A DNA stretch of 64,000 nt from positions 1 through 64,000 of the forward strand of contig JAWOKN010000018.1 in the NCBI GenBank assembly GCA_033854175.1, given 5' to 3'. Positions 37,058 to 45,229 of the stretch are shown one piece after another (position 1 is the stretch's first letter; every line of letters starts with the position of its first letter). A program made the position numbers and the translations under genes. The notes beneath the pieces are model-generated. The model was not told the origin of the DNA. It did no database searches and was given only the letters and a program-made list of their open reading frames with translations. This stretch comes from DATKPE01 sp033854175. Lineage in GTDB: Bacteria > Bacteroidota > Ignavibacteria > UBA10030 > SZUA-254.

Positions 37058-37674
37058 CCTGTTCCCCCCTTCCGCGGGCCCTCAAGACCGCTCAGGATGC
37101 CGTAGATGAAACGGCATTTGGGTGAAAGAAGGGATTGATCCCCGGAGTTCATAATCACAAAATCGGCCCGCAGCACCTTCTCCTTGGCAGGCATTTGCAT
37201 CCTCATCCTCTTCACCACGTCTTCCCTCGGACAACCATCCCTCTCCATGACACGACGGATGCGCACTTCCTCATCCGCATCAACGACGATCATGTAATCA
37301 GTCAGAACCTCAACCCCCGTCTCATAGAATAATGCGGCTTCAACGATGAGGATGCCACGCCGGCGCCTGTACCTTTCAATCTTCGATCTGACAAGCCTAA
37401 TGACGGCAGGATGAACAATGGCGTTGAGTTTCCGGAGCGCCCGGGGGTCGTCGAAAACGAGCCGTGCGAGGCGTTTCCGGTCGAGTGTGTCCGGATCGGA
37501 AAAAAAACCGGACCCGAACTGACCCGTGAACTCGCGCCGGACGTCAGGGTCGGTGACAAGGATGTCTTTACTAAGGGCGTCGGCGTAGATAAGCCGGGCG
37601 CCAAGATCCTCAAAACATCTTGCGACAACCGACTTTCCGCTGCCAATTCCCCCCGTCAGGCCGACTACGAGCAT
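37054..37674 (-). CDS. coaE: Dephospho-CoA kinase
   Basis: CoaE catalyses the last step of coenzyme A synthesis. The 206 residues start with the P-loop GLTGGIGSGKSVVA (5-18) and include YADALSKDI (30-38), RRKLA-type RKRLARLVF and HPAVIRL. The length is normal. It overlaps nadB by four bases and follows rny with an 85-bp gap. Confidence 0.95.
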   Translation of the reverse strand: MLVVGLTGGIGSGKSVVARCFEDLGARLIYADALSKDILVTDPDVRREFTGQFGSGFFSDPDTLDRKRLARLVFDDPRALRKLNAIVHPAVIRLVRSKIERYRRRRGILIVEAALFYETGVEVLTDYMIVVDADEEVRIRRVMERDGCPREDVVKRMRMQMPAKEKVLRADFVIMNSGDQSLLSPKCRFIYGILSGLEGPRKGGTG

Positions 37675-37759
37675 ATGGTGTGATCGTGTTTATCGGGGCT
37701 GTCGCCCCGGTTGAATGAGAACATCCGAAACCATGCGTATCAGCTATCAACCGCCGGTG

Positions 37760-39328
37760 TTACTTTGCGTATGCGATGTGCCGGGTCTCGCGGATCACCG
37801 TAACCTTGATCTGACCGGGAAACCCCATTTCCGCCTCAATTTTTTTGGCGATATCATGCGCAAGCTGGTCAGAATGGATATCATCGATTTTGTCATGTTC
37901 GACAATGACCCGGATCTCCCGGCCTGCCTGGATGGCATACGTCGTGGAGACGCCGTCAAACGACTTTGCCAGGGTCTCAAGCTGCGCCAGCCGTTTTGCA
38001 TACGCTTCCACCGATTCACGGCGGGCACCCGGCCGGGCGCCACTGATCGCGTCAGCCGCCTGAACCAGTGCCGCGATCGGATGATCCATCGGAATGTCCT
38101 CATGATGGGAACCGACCGCGTTGACCACGATCGGATGCTCACCCAATTTTTTCGTCAGATCGAACCCGATCAGCGCATGCGGCCCTTCGATGCTCCGGTC
38201 GACCGTTTTACCGATGTCATGCAGGAGTCCGGCCCTTTTTGCCAGATTCGCATCCAACCCGAGCTCGGCCGCCATCAGACCGCACAGGTGAGCGACTTCG
38301 AGACTGTGCGAAAGAAGATTCTGACCGTAACTCGAACGGTACTTCATCCGTCCGATATGGTAGAGAAGTTCCTGGTGCGCCCCGTGCAAACCCGCCTCGA
38401 GCAATGCGTTCTCCCCCGTATGGAGGAGTTCCTCATCGAGCTCCTTCCGCACCTTTTCAACAACCTCTTCGATACGCGCGGGATGGATCCGTCCATCGGC
38501 AATAAGCCTCTCCAGCGCGATCCGGGCAATCTCCCTGCGGAGCGGATCAAATCCGGAGAGGATGACCGCCTCGGGAGTATCGTCAACGATGACATCTATC
38601 CCCGTTGCAGCCTCAAAGGCACGGATATTCCTCCCCTCCTTGCCTATGATCCGCCCTTTCATTTCATCGTTTTGAATCTGAAGGACACTGACCGTCGACT
38701 CCACACAATGATCCGCAGCGGTACGCTGGATGGCCTGAATAATGATCTTCTGCGCCTCCTTCTTCCCGTCCATCCGCGCGGCGTCCCTGATGTCCTTCAG
38801 CATCTGCGCGGCCTCGCTTTTCGTCTCGTTCACCATATTTTCCAGAAGAAGCTTCCGCGCCTCTTCACGGGTAAATCCGGACACCCTCTCGAGCTTCTGA
38901 TTTTCCTCCTGGATCAGCTTCCCCAGAATTGCCTGCTTGTCCTCAAGCTGCTTTGACCGATCATCGAGAAGCCGCTTTTGCTCGTTGAACTCGCGCTCCT
39001 TTTTATTGACCAGCTCAACCTTCCGCTCAAGGTTGTCCTCCCTTCCCTGGAGTTGTTTTTCAAATGACTGAAGTTTGTTGCGCTTTGCGTTGGCCTCGTG
39101 GTCAAATTCCTGTTTTTTCTTGTACCACTCGTCCTTGACTTCAAGCAGCTTTTCTTTTTTGATGTTCTGCGATTCCTTCTCCGCATCGGCAAGGATTTTT
39201 TTCGCCCGGTCTTCCGCACTTGAAATTTTTGCCTGACCCAGATGATTGTTCACGTACCAGCCTACGGCGAACGATACCCCCGCCAGTACCACCGCCATAG
39301 GTATGAGAATATAGAATGCGAATGTCAT
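37760..39328 (-). CDS. rny: Ribonuclease Y
   Basis: RNase Y is a membrane-anchored endoribonuclease that starts mRNA decay. The 522 residues show one N-terminal membrane helix (about 5-27), a long coiled coil (about 35-205), a KH domain (GRIIGKEGRNIRAFEAATG, about 220-240) and an HD domain with HSLEVAH and LLHDIGKT. GGAGGG sits a few bases before the ATG. The structured non-coding region 39409-39572 lies directly upstream and could be a separate RNA or its leader. PNPase is also in this window, so two main RNA-decay enzymes are present. Confidence 0.97.
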   Translation of the reverse strand: MTFAFYILIPMAVVLAGVSFAVGWYVNNHLGQAKISSAEDRAKKILADAEKESQNIKKEKLLEVKDEWYKKKQEFDHEANAKRNKLQSFEKQLQGREDNLERKVELVNKKEREFNEQKRLLDDRSKQLEDKQAILGKLIQEENQKLERVSGFTREEARKLLLENMVNETKSEAAQMLKDIRDAARMDGKKEAQKIIIQAIQRTAADHCVESTVSVLQIQNDEMKGRIIGKEGRNIRAFEAATGIDVIVDDTPEAVILSGFDPLRREIARIALERLIADGRIHPARIEEVVEKVRKELDEELLHTGENALLEAGLHGAHQELLYHIGRMKYRSSYGQNLLSHSLEVAHLCGLMAAELGLDANLAKRAGLLHDIGKTVDRSIEGPHALIGFDLTKKLGEHPIVVNAVGSHHEDIPMDHPIAALVQAADAISGARPGARRESVEAYAKRLAQLETLAKSFDGVSTTYAIQAGREIRVIVEHDKIDDIHSDQLAHDIAKKIEAEMGFPGQIKVTVIRETRHIAYAK

Positions 39329-39408
39329 ACACCCTCCATCGGAATATGTCTCACCGTCACGTCTGAAAAATAAAAAACCGCCCGCAGCCGACTTCGTCGT
39401 GTCTATTG

Positions 39409-39572
39409 AAGAATCTCATGGTAGACACAGTGGGTACTCCCCTGAACGTTTCTTACCTCCACTGATCGCACAGTCTCCGGAAGGGACGTTGCAATTCCCG
39501 CTTGCGCGGGTGAGGCCCGTAATACGACGTCCATGAGTCGAGTTCCCTATTAAAGTTACTTGTCAGATTCTT
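39409..39572 (-). ncRNA. Candidate structured non-coding RNA, possibly 6S RNA
   Basis: The 356-base gap between zapA and rny has no credible coding frame but several paired segments on the minus strand. An outer stem could form from 39565-39572 with 39409-39416 (8 bp). Inside it, 39527-39532 pairs with 39484-39489 (6 bp) and encloses a CCCGC/GCGGG hairpin with a GCAA tetraloop (39497-39510). A second arm pairs 39459-39464 with 39428-39433 (6 bp). A T-rich run (39377-39366) follows 30 bases later. 6S RNA sits next to zapA in proteobacteria, and the size fits, so 6S is my best guess; sequence motifs alone do not prove it. It could instead be an rny leader. Confidence 0.45.
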
Positions 39573-39684
39573 TAATATGTTTGACTCAGTCACCGGAATA
39601 GCGTGTATCCCGGATGGGCTTGCGGTGCGGTTTCTCCATTCTATCATCGCACCACGTTGTATGGAAAAGAACAGGAAGATCGCG

Positions 39685-39981
39685 TTACACTGAAGCGGTC
39701 ATGAACTGGTCGAGATATTCGCCAATCCGTGCAGCTTCTGATTCTATGTATGTCGTTATCGACCGACTTTTTTCGCGCTCCTTGAAAAGATCTTCGGTGA
39801 TATTCAACGCGGATAATACAGCAACGGTAAGAGGCGGTTGCTCAGGGATTTTTTCATGTATCGAATTAATCATCTGATCCACATAGCTGGCGACACGTTT
39901 CGTGAGCTCTTCACTCTCACCGCGTAAAGGATATTCGGAACCAAATATTTTAACCTTTATACTTCGTCCGTCAGTTGCCAT
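39685..39981 (-). CDS. zapA: Cell division protein ZapA
   Basis: ZapA is a small cytosolic protein that bundles FtsZ filaments. The 98 residues show the conserved N-terminal strand region (IKVKIFGSEYPLRGE), the VASYVDQMIN segment and a C-terminal coiled-coil helix. It lies in the pheT, coiled-coil protein, zapA, rny order seen in Bacteroidota. The candidate RNA follows it. Confidence 0.88.
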   Translation of the reverse strand: MATDGRSIKVKIFGSEYPLRGESEELTKRVASYVDQMINSIHEKIPEQPPLTVAVLSALNITEDLFKEREKSRSITTYIESEAARIGEYLDQFMTASV

Positions 39982-40064
39982 ACTACATCATTGTTGTGTG
40001 TGACCGCTGGTTGTGTAACTCTTCCTTTTCAAACATATTAATGACGATATCACTTGATTACATA

Positions 40065-40445
40065 TTACAAATATGAATTTATTTTTGCAATTAACTCGCG
40101 TATCCGCTCCTTGAGGATCTCCCTCTCCTCGTGGGAGAACATGTGCTGCCCGTTATCGCCGATTAATTGAGTGTTCTCATTCCGGACCTTTTTCAGCTCC
40201 TGCTCCCGAACGAGAAGCTCCTCCCGCAGCGCCGTCAGATCCTGTTCGAGCGATTGAATCTTCTGGGAGCTCGTTCGCTCAAGATCGGCAAGTTTATGAT
40301 TCAACCGGCCGTTCTCACCCTGAAGCTGATGGATGAGTTCACCCGCCTTGCGAACCTTTTCCCAAACAGGTTTAAAGATTTCTTCTAACAACTGCGAATC
40401 CTTCGCAATTGCGGCTTCTGTTTCAGCTGTTTGTTGATGATTCAC
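40065..40445 (-). CDS. Coiled-coil protein of unknown function
   Basis: A 126-residue protein predicted to be almost wholly helical, with heptad-like stretches (about 18-105) rich in Glu, Leu, Gln and Lys. It has no signal peptide, membrane segment or enzyme motif. The start is a GTG at 40445 with AGGAG eight bases upstream. It lies 11 bp after pheT and 83 bp before zapA. Its position next to zapA suggests, without proof, a role in division or a ZapB-like structural partner. Confidence 0.75.
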   Translation of the reverse strand: MNHQQTAETEAAIAKDSQLLEEIFKPVWEKVRKAGELIHQLQGENGRLNHKLADLERTSSQKIQSLEQDLTALREELLVREQELKKVRNENTQLIGDNGQHMFSHEEREILKERIRELIAKINSYL

Positions 40446-40456
40446 AACGTTGACTC

Positions 40457-42895
40457 CTATTGCCTGATACTCGCGTTAAATACACTCGCGACCTGCTGGA
40501 TGATCAACCGGACGGAATTGTCGATCTCGCCCTGGCTTAACGTGTGATCATCCGCCATGAAATATAACCTGTACGCCAGGCTCTTTTTACCCTCGCCGAT
40601 CTGATCCCCGGTGTAGATATCGAACAAGTCAGCCGATCTCAGAAATGACGCCTTCGCACGATAAAATTCCTCCAGAACCGACTCATGCGGAACACTTTTA
40701 TCAACGACAAGCGCCAGATCCCGCTCCACAACCGGAAAACGTGGCAGCTGGGTAAATGTTTTCTCTTCCCCTTGACCTTTTAACAAGACGTCAGTCAGCA
40801 ACTCGGCGAAATAGACATCCTGTTCAATCTCGAACGTATCCAGAATCTTCTTATGCACTAAACCAATTGACCCCGCATAGCATCCTTGAATTTCAATGCG
40901 AAGGCCCGTCTGAGTTAAAGGATCGGTAGTAGAATAAGGAATAAATTTAATATTGTCAAGGGAAATCTTTCGCCCCAGCGAGTCGATTTCCCCCTTTGCA
41001 TCGAAAATATCGAAATTCCGGGATTTTCTGTCCCATCCGCCTGGTTCCACACAACCTGACCACGCGAGTATGAACCTCGGCTCCTCATTGTAGGTCCCGT
41101 CGGGTGACGCACTCTCATCACGTCCGGCATGCATGTAGACCTTCCCGAACTCAAAAAGACGTAAATCCCTTGTCCCGTGAAAAATGTTATGACGGATTAC
41201 ACCGAGCATCCCCGGGAGCATGCTCGTCCTCATGGCCGCCATTTCATTGCTGATCGGATTCGCGATCCGTACGATGTTCCCGCTGGCAATCATCGCGGTC
41301 GGAATATCCTGCATGCTGTTGTTGATGACTTCCCTGTACCCACCCCCGATGAGCCATTCACGCAACGCCGCGGAAAAATCCGGTGCCTGCGGTTCGCTCT
41401 GGAGAAGAAGATTCGTTGAAGGTTTTTCGGGAATATTGTTGTAACCATGAACCCGTGCGACCTCTTCTATTAAATCTATCTCTTCCGCAATGTCCGGCCG
41501 GAACGTGGGTATCGTGCACTGAACCTTTACCGTATCCCCCTTCGACCCGCCAAGAACCTTCGGCTCAAGCATAAGCTTATTCAGAATATCCTTGATCGTT
41601 GAAACTCCAAGCGATGTACCCAGGATCTCATTCAATTTCTTCAGACGGACCACGACCCGTCGCTTTGTGATCTTCCGCTTGTACATGTCGACCACCCCGT
41701 TGAGAATCTCACCCCCGCAGATCTCTGCTATGAGCGAGGCCGCCCTGTCAAGTGCAATAAGCGTCGCATTCGGATCCGCCCCACGCTCGAATCTCTGGGA
41801 CGCATCCGTGCTCAAACCGAACAACTTTGAAGTCTTCCGGATGCTCCGTGGATTAAAATATGCACTTTCAATGATAATATCCTTTGTCGAACCGCTGATT
41901 TCGGAATTTAATCCGCCCATCACACCCGCAAGTGCAATGGCTTTGACCGGATCACAGATGAGAAGGGTATCCCGCGATAATCCCCTCTCCTTATGATCGA
42001 GGGTGACAAATTTTTCACCCTCCTTTGCCCGCCGCACAACGATGGTTTTTTCAGATATCCTGTCATAATCGAACGCGTGAAGCGGATGCCCGAACTCCAT
42101 TAATACATAATTGGTTATGTCCACGATGTTATTTACTGGTCGAATACCGATCCGTGTGAGAAGATCACGCAGCCATTTTGGCGATTCCCCTACCTTGACA
42201 TTCCGTACCACCCTGGCTGAATACCGCGGACAATCGTCTGGATCCAACACTTTCACCTTCAGGACCCCGCCGATTTTAATCTTTGATGTTTTAACCTTAT
42301 ATGAGGGATTTTTAAGCTTTTTCCCGAAAATCGCCGCAATCTCCCGTGCTAGACCGATATGCGACATGGCATCCGGCCTGTTCGGTGTGATGCCGATTTC
42401 AAATATCGTGTCCTCAAGCCCGAAATATCTCGCGGCGGGTGTTCCAGGAGCCGCAGCCTCGGATAGGACCAGAATCCCCTCCTTGTCCGGTCCCAACCCA
42501 AGCTCAAACTCCGAGCATATCATCCCGAACGAATCAACATTCCTTATTTTAGCCTGTGTGAGCGTGAACGGTTTTCCCTCCGGATCATGCTGGTCGTGTG
42601 GCACCACTGCCCCGGGAAGTCCCACAACCACACACTGACCCGGTGATACGTTGGGTGCACCACAGATGATCTGCCTGATGCCATCCCCGGTATCGACCCC
42701 GCAAACCGTTAATCTGTCGGCAAATGGATGTTTTTCGACTGATTGAACATGACCGATGACAAAATGTTCGTATTTCTCGCCGGGTTTCTCCACGCTTTCG
42801 ACCTCAAATCCGGCCATCGTCAACTTCTCCGCCAGCGTTTTTTCGGAGATGCGGATATCAACATATTTTTTTAACCAATTGAGGGAAGTTTTCAT
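40457..42895 (-). CDS. pheT: Phenylalanyl-tRNA synthetase beta subunit
   Basis: The 812-residue beta subunit provides tRNA binding and phenylalanine editing. The N-terminal EMAP/tRNA-binding domain (about 40-155), B3/B4 editing domain (about 215-380), B5 (about 400-475), the catalytic-like core, and the C-terminal anticodon-binding FDX-ACB domain (PRFPVVERDLALVVD, about 715-812) are all recognisable. The length is typical. It follows pheS by 11 bp. Confidence 0.97.
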   Translation of the reverse strand: MKTSLNWLKKYVDIRISEKTLAEKLTMAGFEVESVEKPGEKYEHFVIGHVQSVEKHPFADRLTVCGVDTGDGIRQIICGAPNVSPGQCVVVGLPGAVVPHDQHDPEGKPFTLTQAKIRNVDSFGMICSEFELGLGPDKEGILVLSEAAAPGTPAARYFGLEDTIFEIGITPNRPDAMSHIGLAREIAAIFGKKLKNPSYKVKTSKIKIGGVLKVKVLDPDDCPRYSARVVRNVKVGESPKWLRDLLTRIGIRPVNNIVDITNYVLMEFGHPLHAFDYDRISEKTIVVRRAKEGEKFVTLDHKERGLSRDTLLICDPVKAIALAGVMGGLNSEISGSTKDIIIESAYFNPRSIRKTSKLFGLSTDASQRFERGADPNATLIALDRAASLIAEICGGEILNGVVDMYKRKITKRRVVVRLKKLNEILGTSLGVSTIKDILNKLMLEPKVLGGSKGDTVKVQCTIPTFRPDIAEEIDLIEEVARVHGYNNIPEKPSTNLLLQSEPQAPDFSAALREWLIGGGYREVINNSMQDIPTAMIASGNIVRIANPISNEMAAMRTSMLPGMLGVIRHNIFHGTRDLRLFEFGKVYMHAGRDESASPDGTYNEEPRFILAWSGCVEPGGWDRKSRNFDIFDAKGEIDSLGRKISLDNIKFIPYSTTDPLTQTGLRIEIQGCYAGSIGLVHKKILDTFEIEQDVYFAELLTDVLLKGQGEEKTFTQLPRFPVVERDLALVVDKSVPHESVLEEFYRAKASFLRSADLFDIYTGDQIGEGKKSLAYRLYFMADDHTLSQGEIDNSVRLIIQQVASVFNASIRQ

Positions 42896-42906
42896 AATAC
42901 AAATGG

Positions 42907-43920
42907 TTAGGGAAATTGTTTAAGGAATCGCACATCATTCTCGAAGAGGATCCTGATATCGTCAATCCCATGTTTCAGCATGGTTATTCTCTCTATCCCC
43001 ATACCGAAGGCATATCCGGAATATTTCTCAGGGTCGTACCCCACGGCTTTAAATACATGCGGATGAACCATGCCACAACCCAGGATCTCCAGCCAGCCTG
43101 TCTGTTTGCACACCCGGCACCCCCTGCCGGAGCACAGGAAGCAGGTGATATCCATTTCCGCACTCGGCTCTGTGAATGGAAAGTAGCTTGCCCTGAACCT
43201 GTAGAGGATATCTTTTCCATAAAACTGACGGGCGAATGCCAGCAGCGTCGCCTTGAGATCGCTGAAAGTCACCCCCCGGTCCACATATAACCCCTCCACC
43301 TGGTGGAAGAGACAGTAGCTGCGTGCACTGATCGCCTCATTCCGGTAAACCCGTCCCGGCATGATGACACGAACCGGCGGTTTCATGCTCTCCATAACCC
43401 TGACCTGGACCGGAGATGTGTGCGTCCGGAGAAGAATATTCTCGTCGATAAAAAATGTATCCTGCATGTCCCGCGCGGGGTGATCGGGCGGAAAATTGAG
43501 AGCCCCGAAATTATGATAGTCATCTTCTATTTCAGGACCTGAAGCCACCCTGAAACCCATGCCGATAAGGATTTTCTCCATGGCCTCCAGGGTCTGCGTT
43601 ATAGGATGCTTGGAACCCACCCAGCGGGATCGGCCGGGAAGCGTGAGGTCAACCTGCGGCGCCTCGACGAATGGGGTGGCCTCGAGGATCTGTTTCTTCT
43701 CGTCGAATTTCTGCTGGATTACGGAACGGAGCTCATTGAGCAGTTTTCCGGCCTTCGGCCGCTCCACGGCGGGAATGGTTCTCAGAGTGTCGAAGAGCTG
43801 CGCAATGGATCCCTTCCGGGCGAGAAACCTGATGCGTACCTGATCAAGCTCCTCACTCGTCCTGGCAGCCTGGATGGCAGCAAGGGCCTCTTCACGAATC
43901 GTGTTAGTTTCGTCTGACAT
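42907..43920 (-). CDS. pheS: Phenylalanyl-tRNA synthetase alpha subunit
   Basis: The catalytic class II subunit, 337 residues. A coiled-coil N-terminus (about 1-85) precedes the core with HPITQTLEAMEKILIGMGF, motif 2 (GRVYRNEAISARSYCLFHQ) and motif 3 (GYAFGMGIERITMLKHGI) at the C-terminus. CFLCSGRGCRVCKQTG forms a four-cysteine cluster typical of this subunit's insertion. It follows rplT with a 105-bp gap and is in the canonical thrS-infC-rpmI-rplT-pheS-pheT order. Confidence 0.97.
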   Translation of the reverse strand: MSDETNTIREEALAAIQAARTSEELDQVRIRFLARKGSIAQLFDTLRTIPAVERPKAGKLLNELRSVIQQKFDEKKQILEATPFVEAPQVDLTLPGRSRWVGSKHPITQTLEAMEKILIGMGFRVASGPEIEDDYHNFGALNFPPDHPARDMQDTFFIDENILLRTHTSPVQVRVMESMKPPVRVIMPGRVYRNEAISARSYCLFHQVEGLYVDRGVTFSDLKATLLAFARQFYGKDILYRFRASYFPFTEPSAEMDITCFLCSGRGCRVCKQTGWLEILGCGMVHPHVFKAVGYDPEKYSGYAFGMGIERITMLKHGIDDIRILFENDVRFLKQFP

Positions 43921-44025
43921 GATGACTACCGGCAGAAAGCATGTTCTGGGATGAGATATCTGCCAAAAACCGAAGGGCGATGTGACCGTATCACCGCCCC
44001 TGCAGATTGTGAATTTACCGGACGA

Positions 44026-44373
44026 TCAGGACGCCGTAAATTTTACGATCTCCGCAAAAGCACCGGGGTTGTGTACGGCAAGATCGGCAAGTACCTTCCG
44101 GTTGATCAGGACCTCTTTCTTCCTCATGGCATCCAAGAGCTTGGAATAGGTGGTACCATGAAGCCGGGCCGCCGCATTGATGCGCGCGATCCAGAGTGAT
44201 CTGAACGATCTCTTTTTCAACCGCCGGTCGCGGTAGGCGTGCTGCTCCGCCTTGTCAATGTGGTGTTTCGCGACCGTCAGGACCTTGCTTCTCGCACCCC
44301 AGTAGCCTTTGGCGCGCGCAAGGATGCGCTTGCGCCGGCGATGGGAGGCAACTTTATTCTGCGAACGTGGCAT
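44026..44373 (-). CDS. rplT: 50S ribosomal protein L20
   Basis: The 115 residues start MPRSQNKVASHRRRKRIL and continue with AKGYWGARSKV, a very basic N-terminal extension followed by the globular domain. L20 is an early assembly protein of the large subunit and often represses its own operon. It is 72 bp after rpmI. Confidence 0.98.
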   Translation of the reverse strand: MPRSQNKVASHRRRKRILARAKGYWGARSKVLTVAKHHIDKAEQHAYRDRRLKKRSFRSLWIARINAAARLHGTTYSKLLDAMRKKEVLINRKVLADLAVHNPGAFAEIVKFTAS

Positions 44374-44446
44374 GGTTGCTCTTTTCTCCTTTCGTCATAG
44401 GTGATTGGTGATGTGAATTATCGTGCTGAACCAGCATGGGAAACCC

Positions 44447-44641
44447 TCAGATCTGCAGCAGCATCTTCATTTTATTCTGTTCCTGCGGGGATGCAAGGGT
44501 CGCCTTGCGCAAATGACGTTTCCGTTTCTGCGTTTTCGAGGAGAGAATATGGCTGCGGTACGCCTTGTGGCGTTTCAGCTTCCCCGTCCCCGTCACCCGG
44601 AACCGTTTTTTTGCGGCTGAGCTTGTCTTCATTTTCGGCAT
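44447..44641 (-). CDS. rpmI: 50S ribosomal protein L35
   Basis: A 64-residue basic protein starting MPKMKTSSAAKKRFRVTGTG, the family hallmark, with KRHKAYRSHILSSKT after it. It starts nine bases after the infC stop and precedes rplT. Confidence 0.98.
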   Translation of the reverse strand: MPKMKTSSAAKKRFRVTGTGKLKRHKAYRSHILSSKTQKRKRHLRKATLASPQEQNKMKMLLQI

Positions 44642-44650
44642 AGTAGACTC

Positions 44651-45217
44651 TTATTTTGTATTTTGTTCCGTAGATTTTTGCTTGCTCTCGGTTTTTTTCT
44701 TCATTCCTTTTTCGGGCGCGAAGATCATCGCCATGCTCCTCCCCTCGAGCTTCGCCTCCTGATCAACCTTCGCAACCTCCGCCAGCTGTTCGGTCAGGCG
44801 CTGAAGAACCTGCTCACCATGCTCCTTGTAGGTGATCTCCCGGCCCTTGAAAACGACCGTCGCCTTCACCTTGTGCCCCTCCTCGAGGAATTTTCTGGCA
44901 TGCCGCGCCTTGAAATTAAAGTCATGATCATCCGTGTTGGGATGGAATCTGAGCTCCTTCAACTGCGTCACATGCTGGTGCTTCCTCTGAAGCTTGTCCT
45001 TCTTCGTCTGCTCATACTTGAATTTGCCGAAATCCATTATTTTACAGACCGGCGGCGTCGCGTTGGGAACAATTTCGATGAGATCAAGCCCCCGCTGCTG
45101 GGCGATCTTTAACCCTTCGCCCGGATTCATGATGCCAACCTGTCCATTTTCATCAATGATCCGTACCTTCGGCGCACGGATTTCGTCATTGATGCGAACA
45201 CGCTCGGATGCTTTAAT
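44651..45217 (-). CDS. infC: Translation initiation factor IF-3 (AUU start)
   Basis: IF-3 keeps subunits apart and polices start-codon choice. The first in-frame ATG (45130) would leave out the N-terminal half-domain. Upstream, the frame continues as xKASERVRINDEIRAPKV, the conserved IF-3 N-terminus, to an ATT at 45217 with AGGAG seven bases before it. Starting there gives 188 residues with both domains and the linker (YEQTKKDKLQRKHQ). An AUU start is the classic device by which IF-3 represses its own translation. It begins 10 bases after thrS ends. Confidence 0.93.
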   Translation of the reverse strand: MKASERVRINDEIRAPKVRIIDENGQVGIMNPGEGLKIAQQRGLDLIEIVPNATPPVCKIMDFGKFKYEQTKKDKLQRKHQHVTQLKELRFHPNTDDHDFNFKARHARKFLEEGHKVKATVVFKGREITYKEHGEQVLQRLTEQLAEVAKVDQEAKLEGRSMAMIFAPEKGMKKKTESKQKSTEQNTK

Positions 45218-45224
45218 AACTGGT

Positions 45225-45229
45225 CTCCT
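45225..45229 (-). promoter_or_regulatory. Shine-Dalgarno site that fixes the infC AUU start
   Basis: AGGAG overlaps the thrS stop region and lies seven bases before the ATT at 45217. No ATG, GTG or TTG is in a suitable place, so this site supports initiation at AUU. Confidence 0.8.

Noticed and set aside
37715..38956. 413-codon plus-strand frame opposite rny, and similar ones opposite nusA (13076-14017), DUF362 (20141-21418) and nuoL (58940-59773)
   Set aside because: All are shadows of clearly identified genes, with no recognisable protein motifs or start signals.
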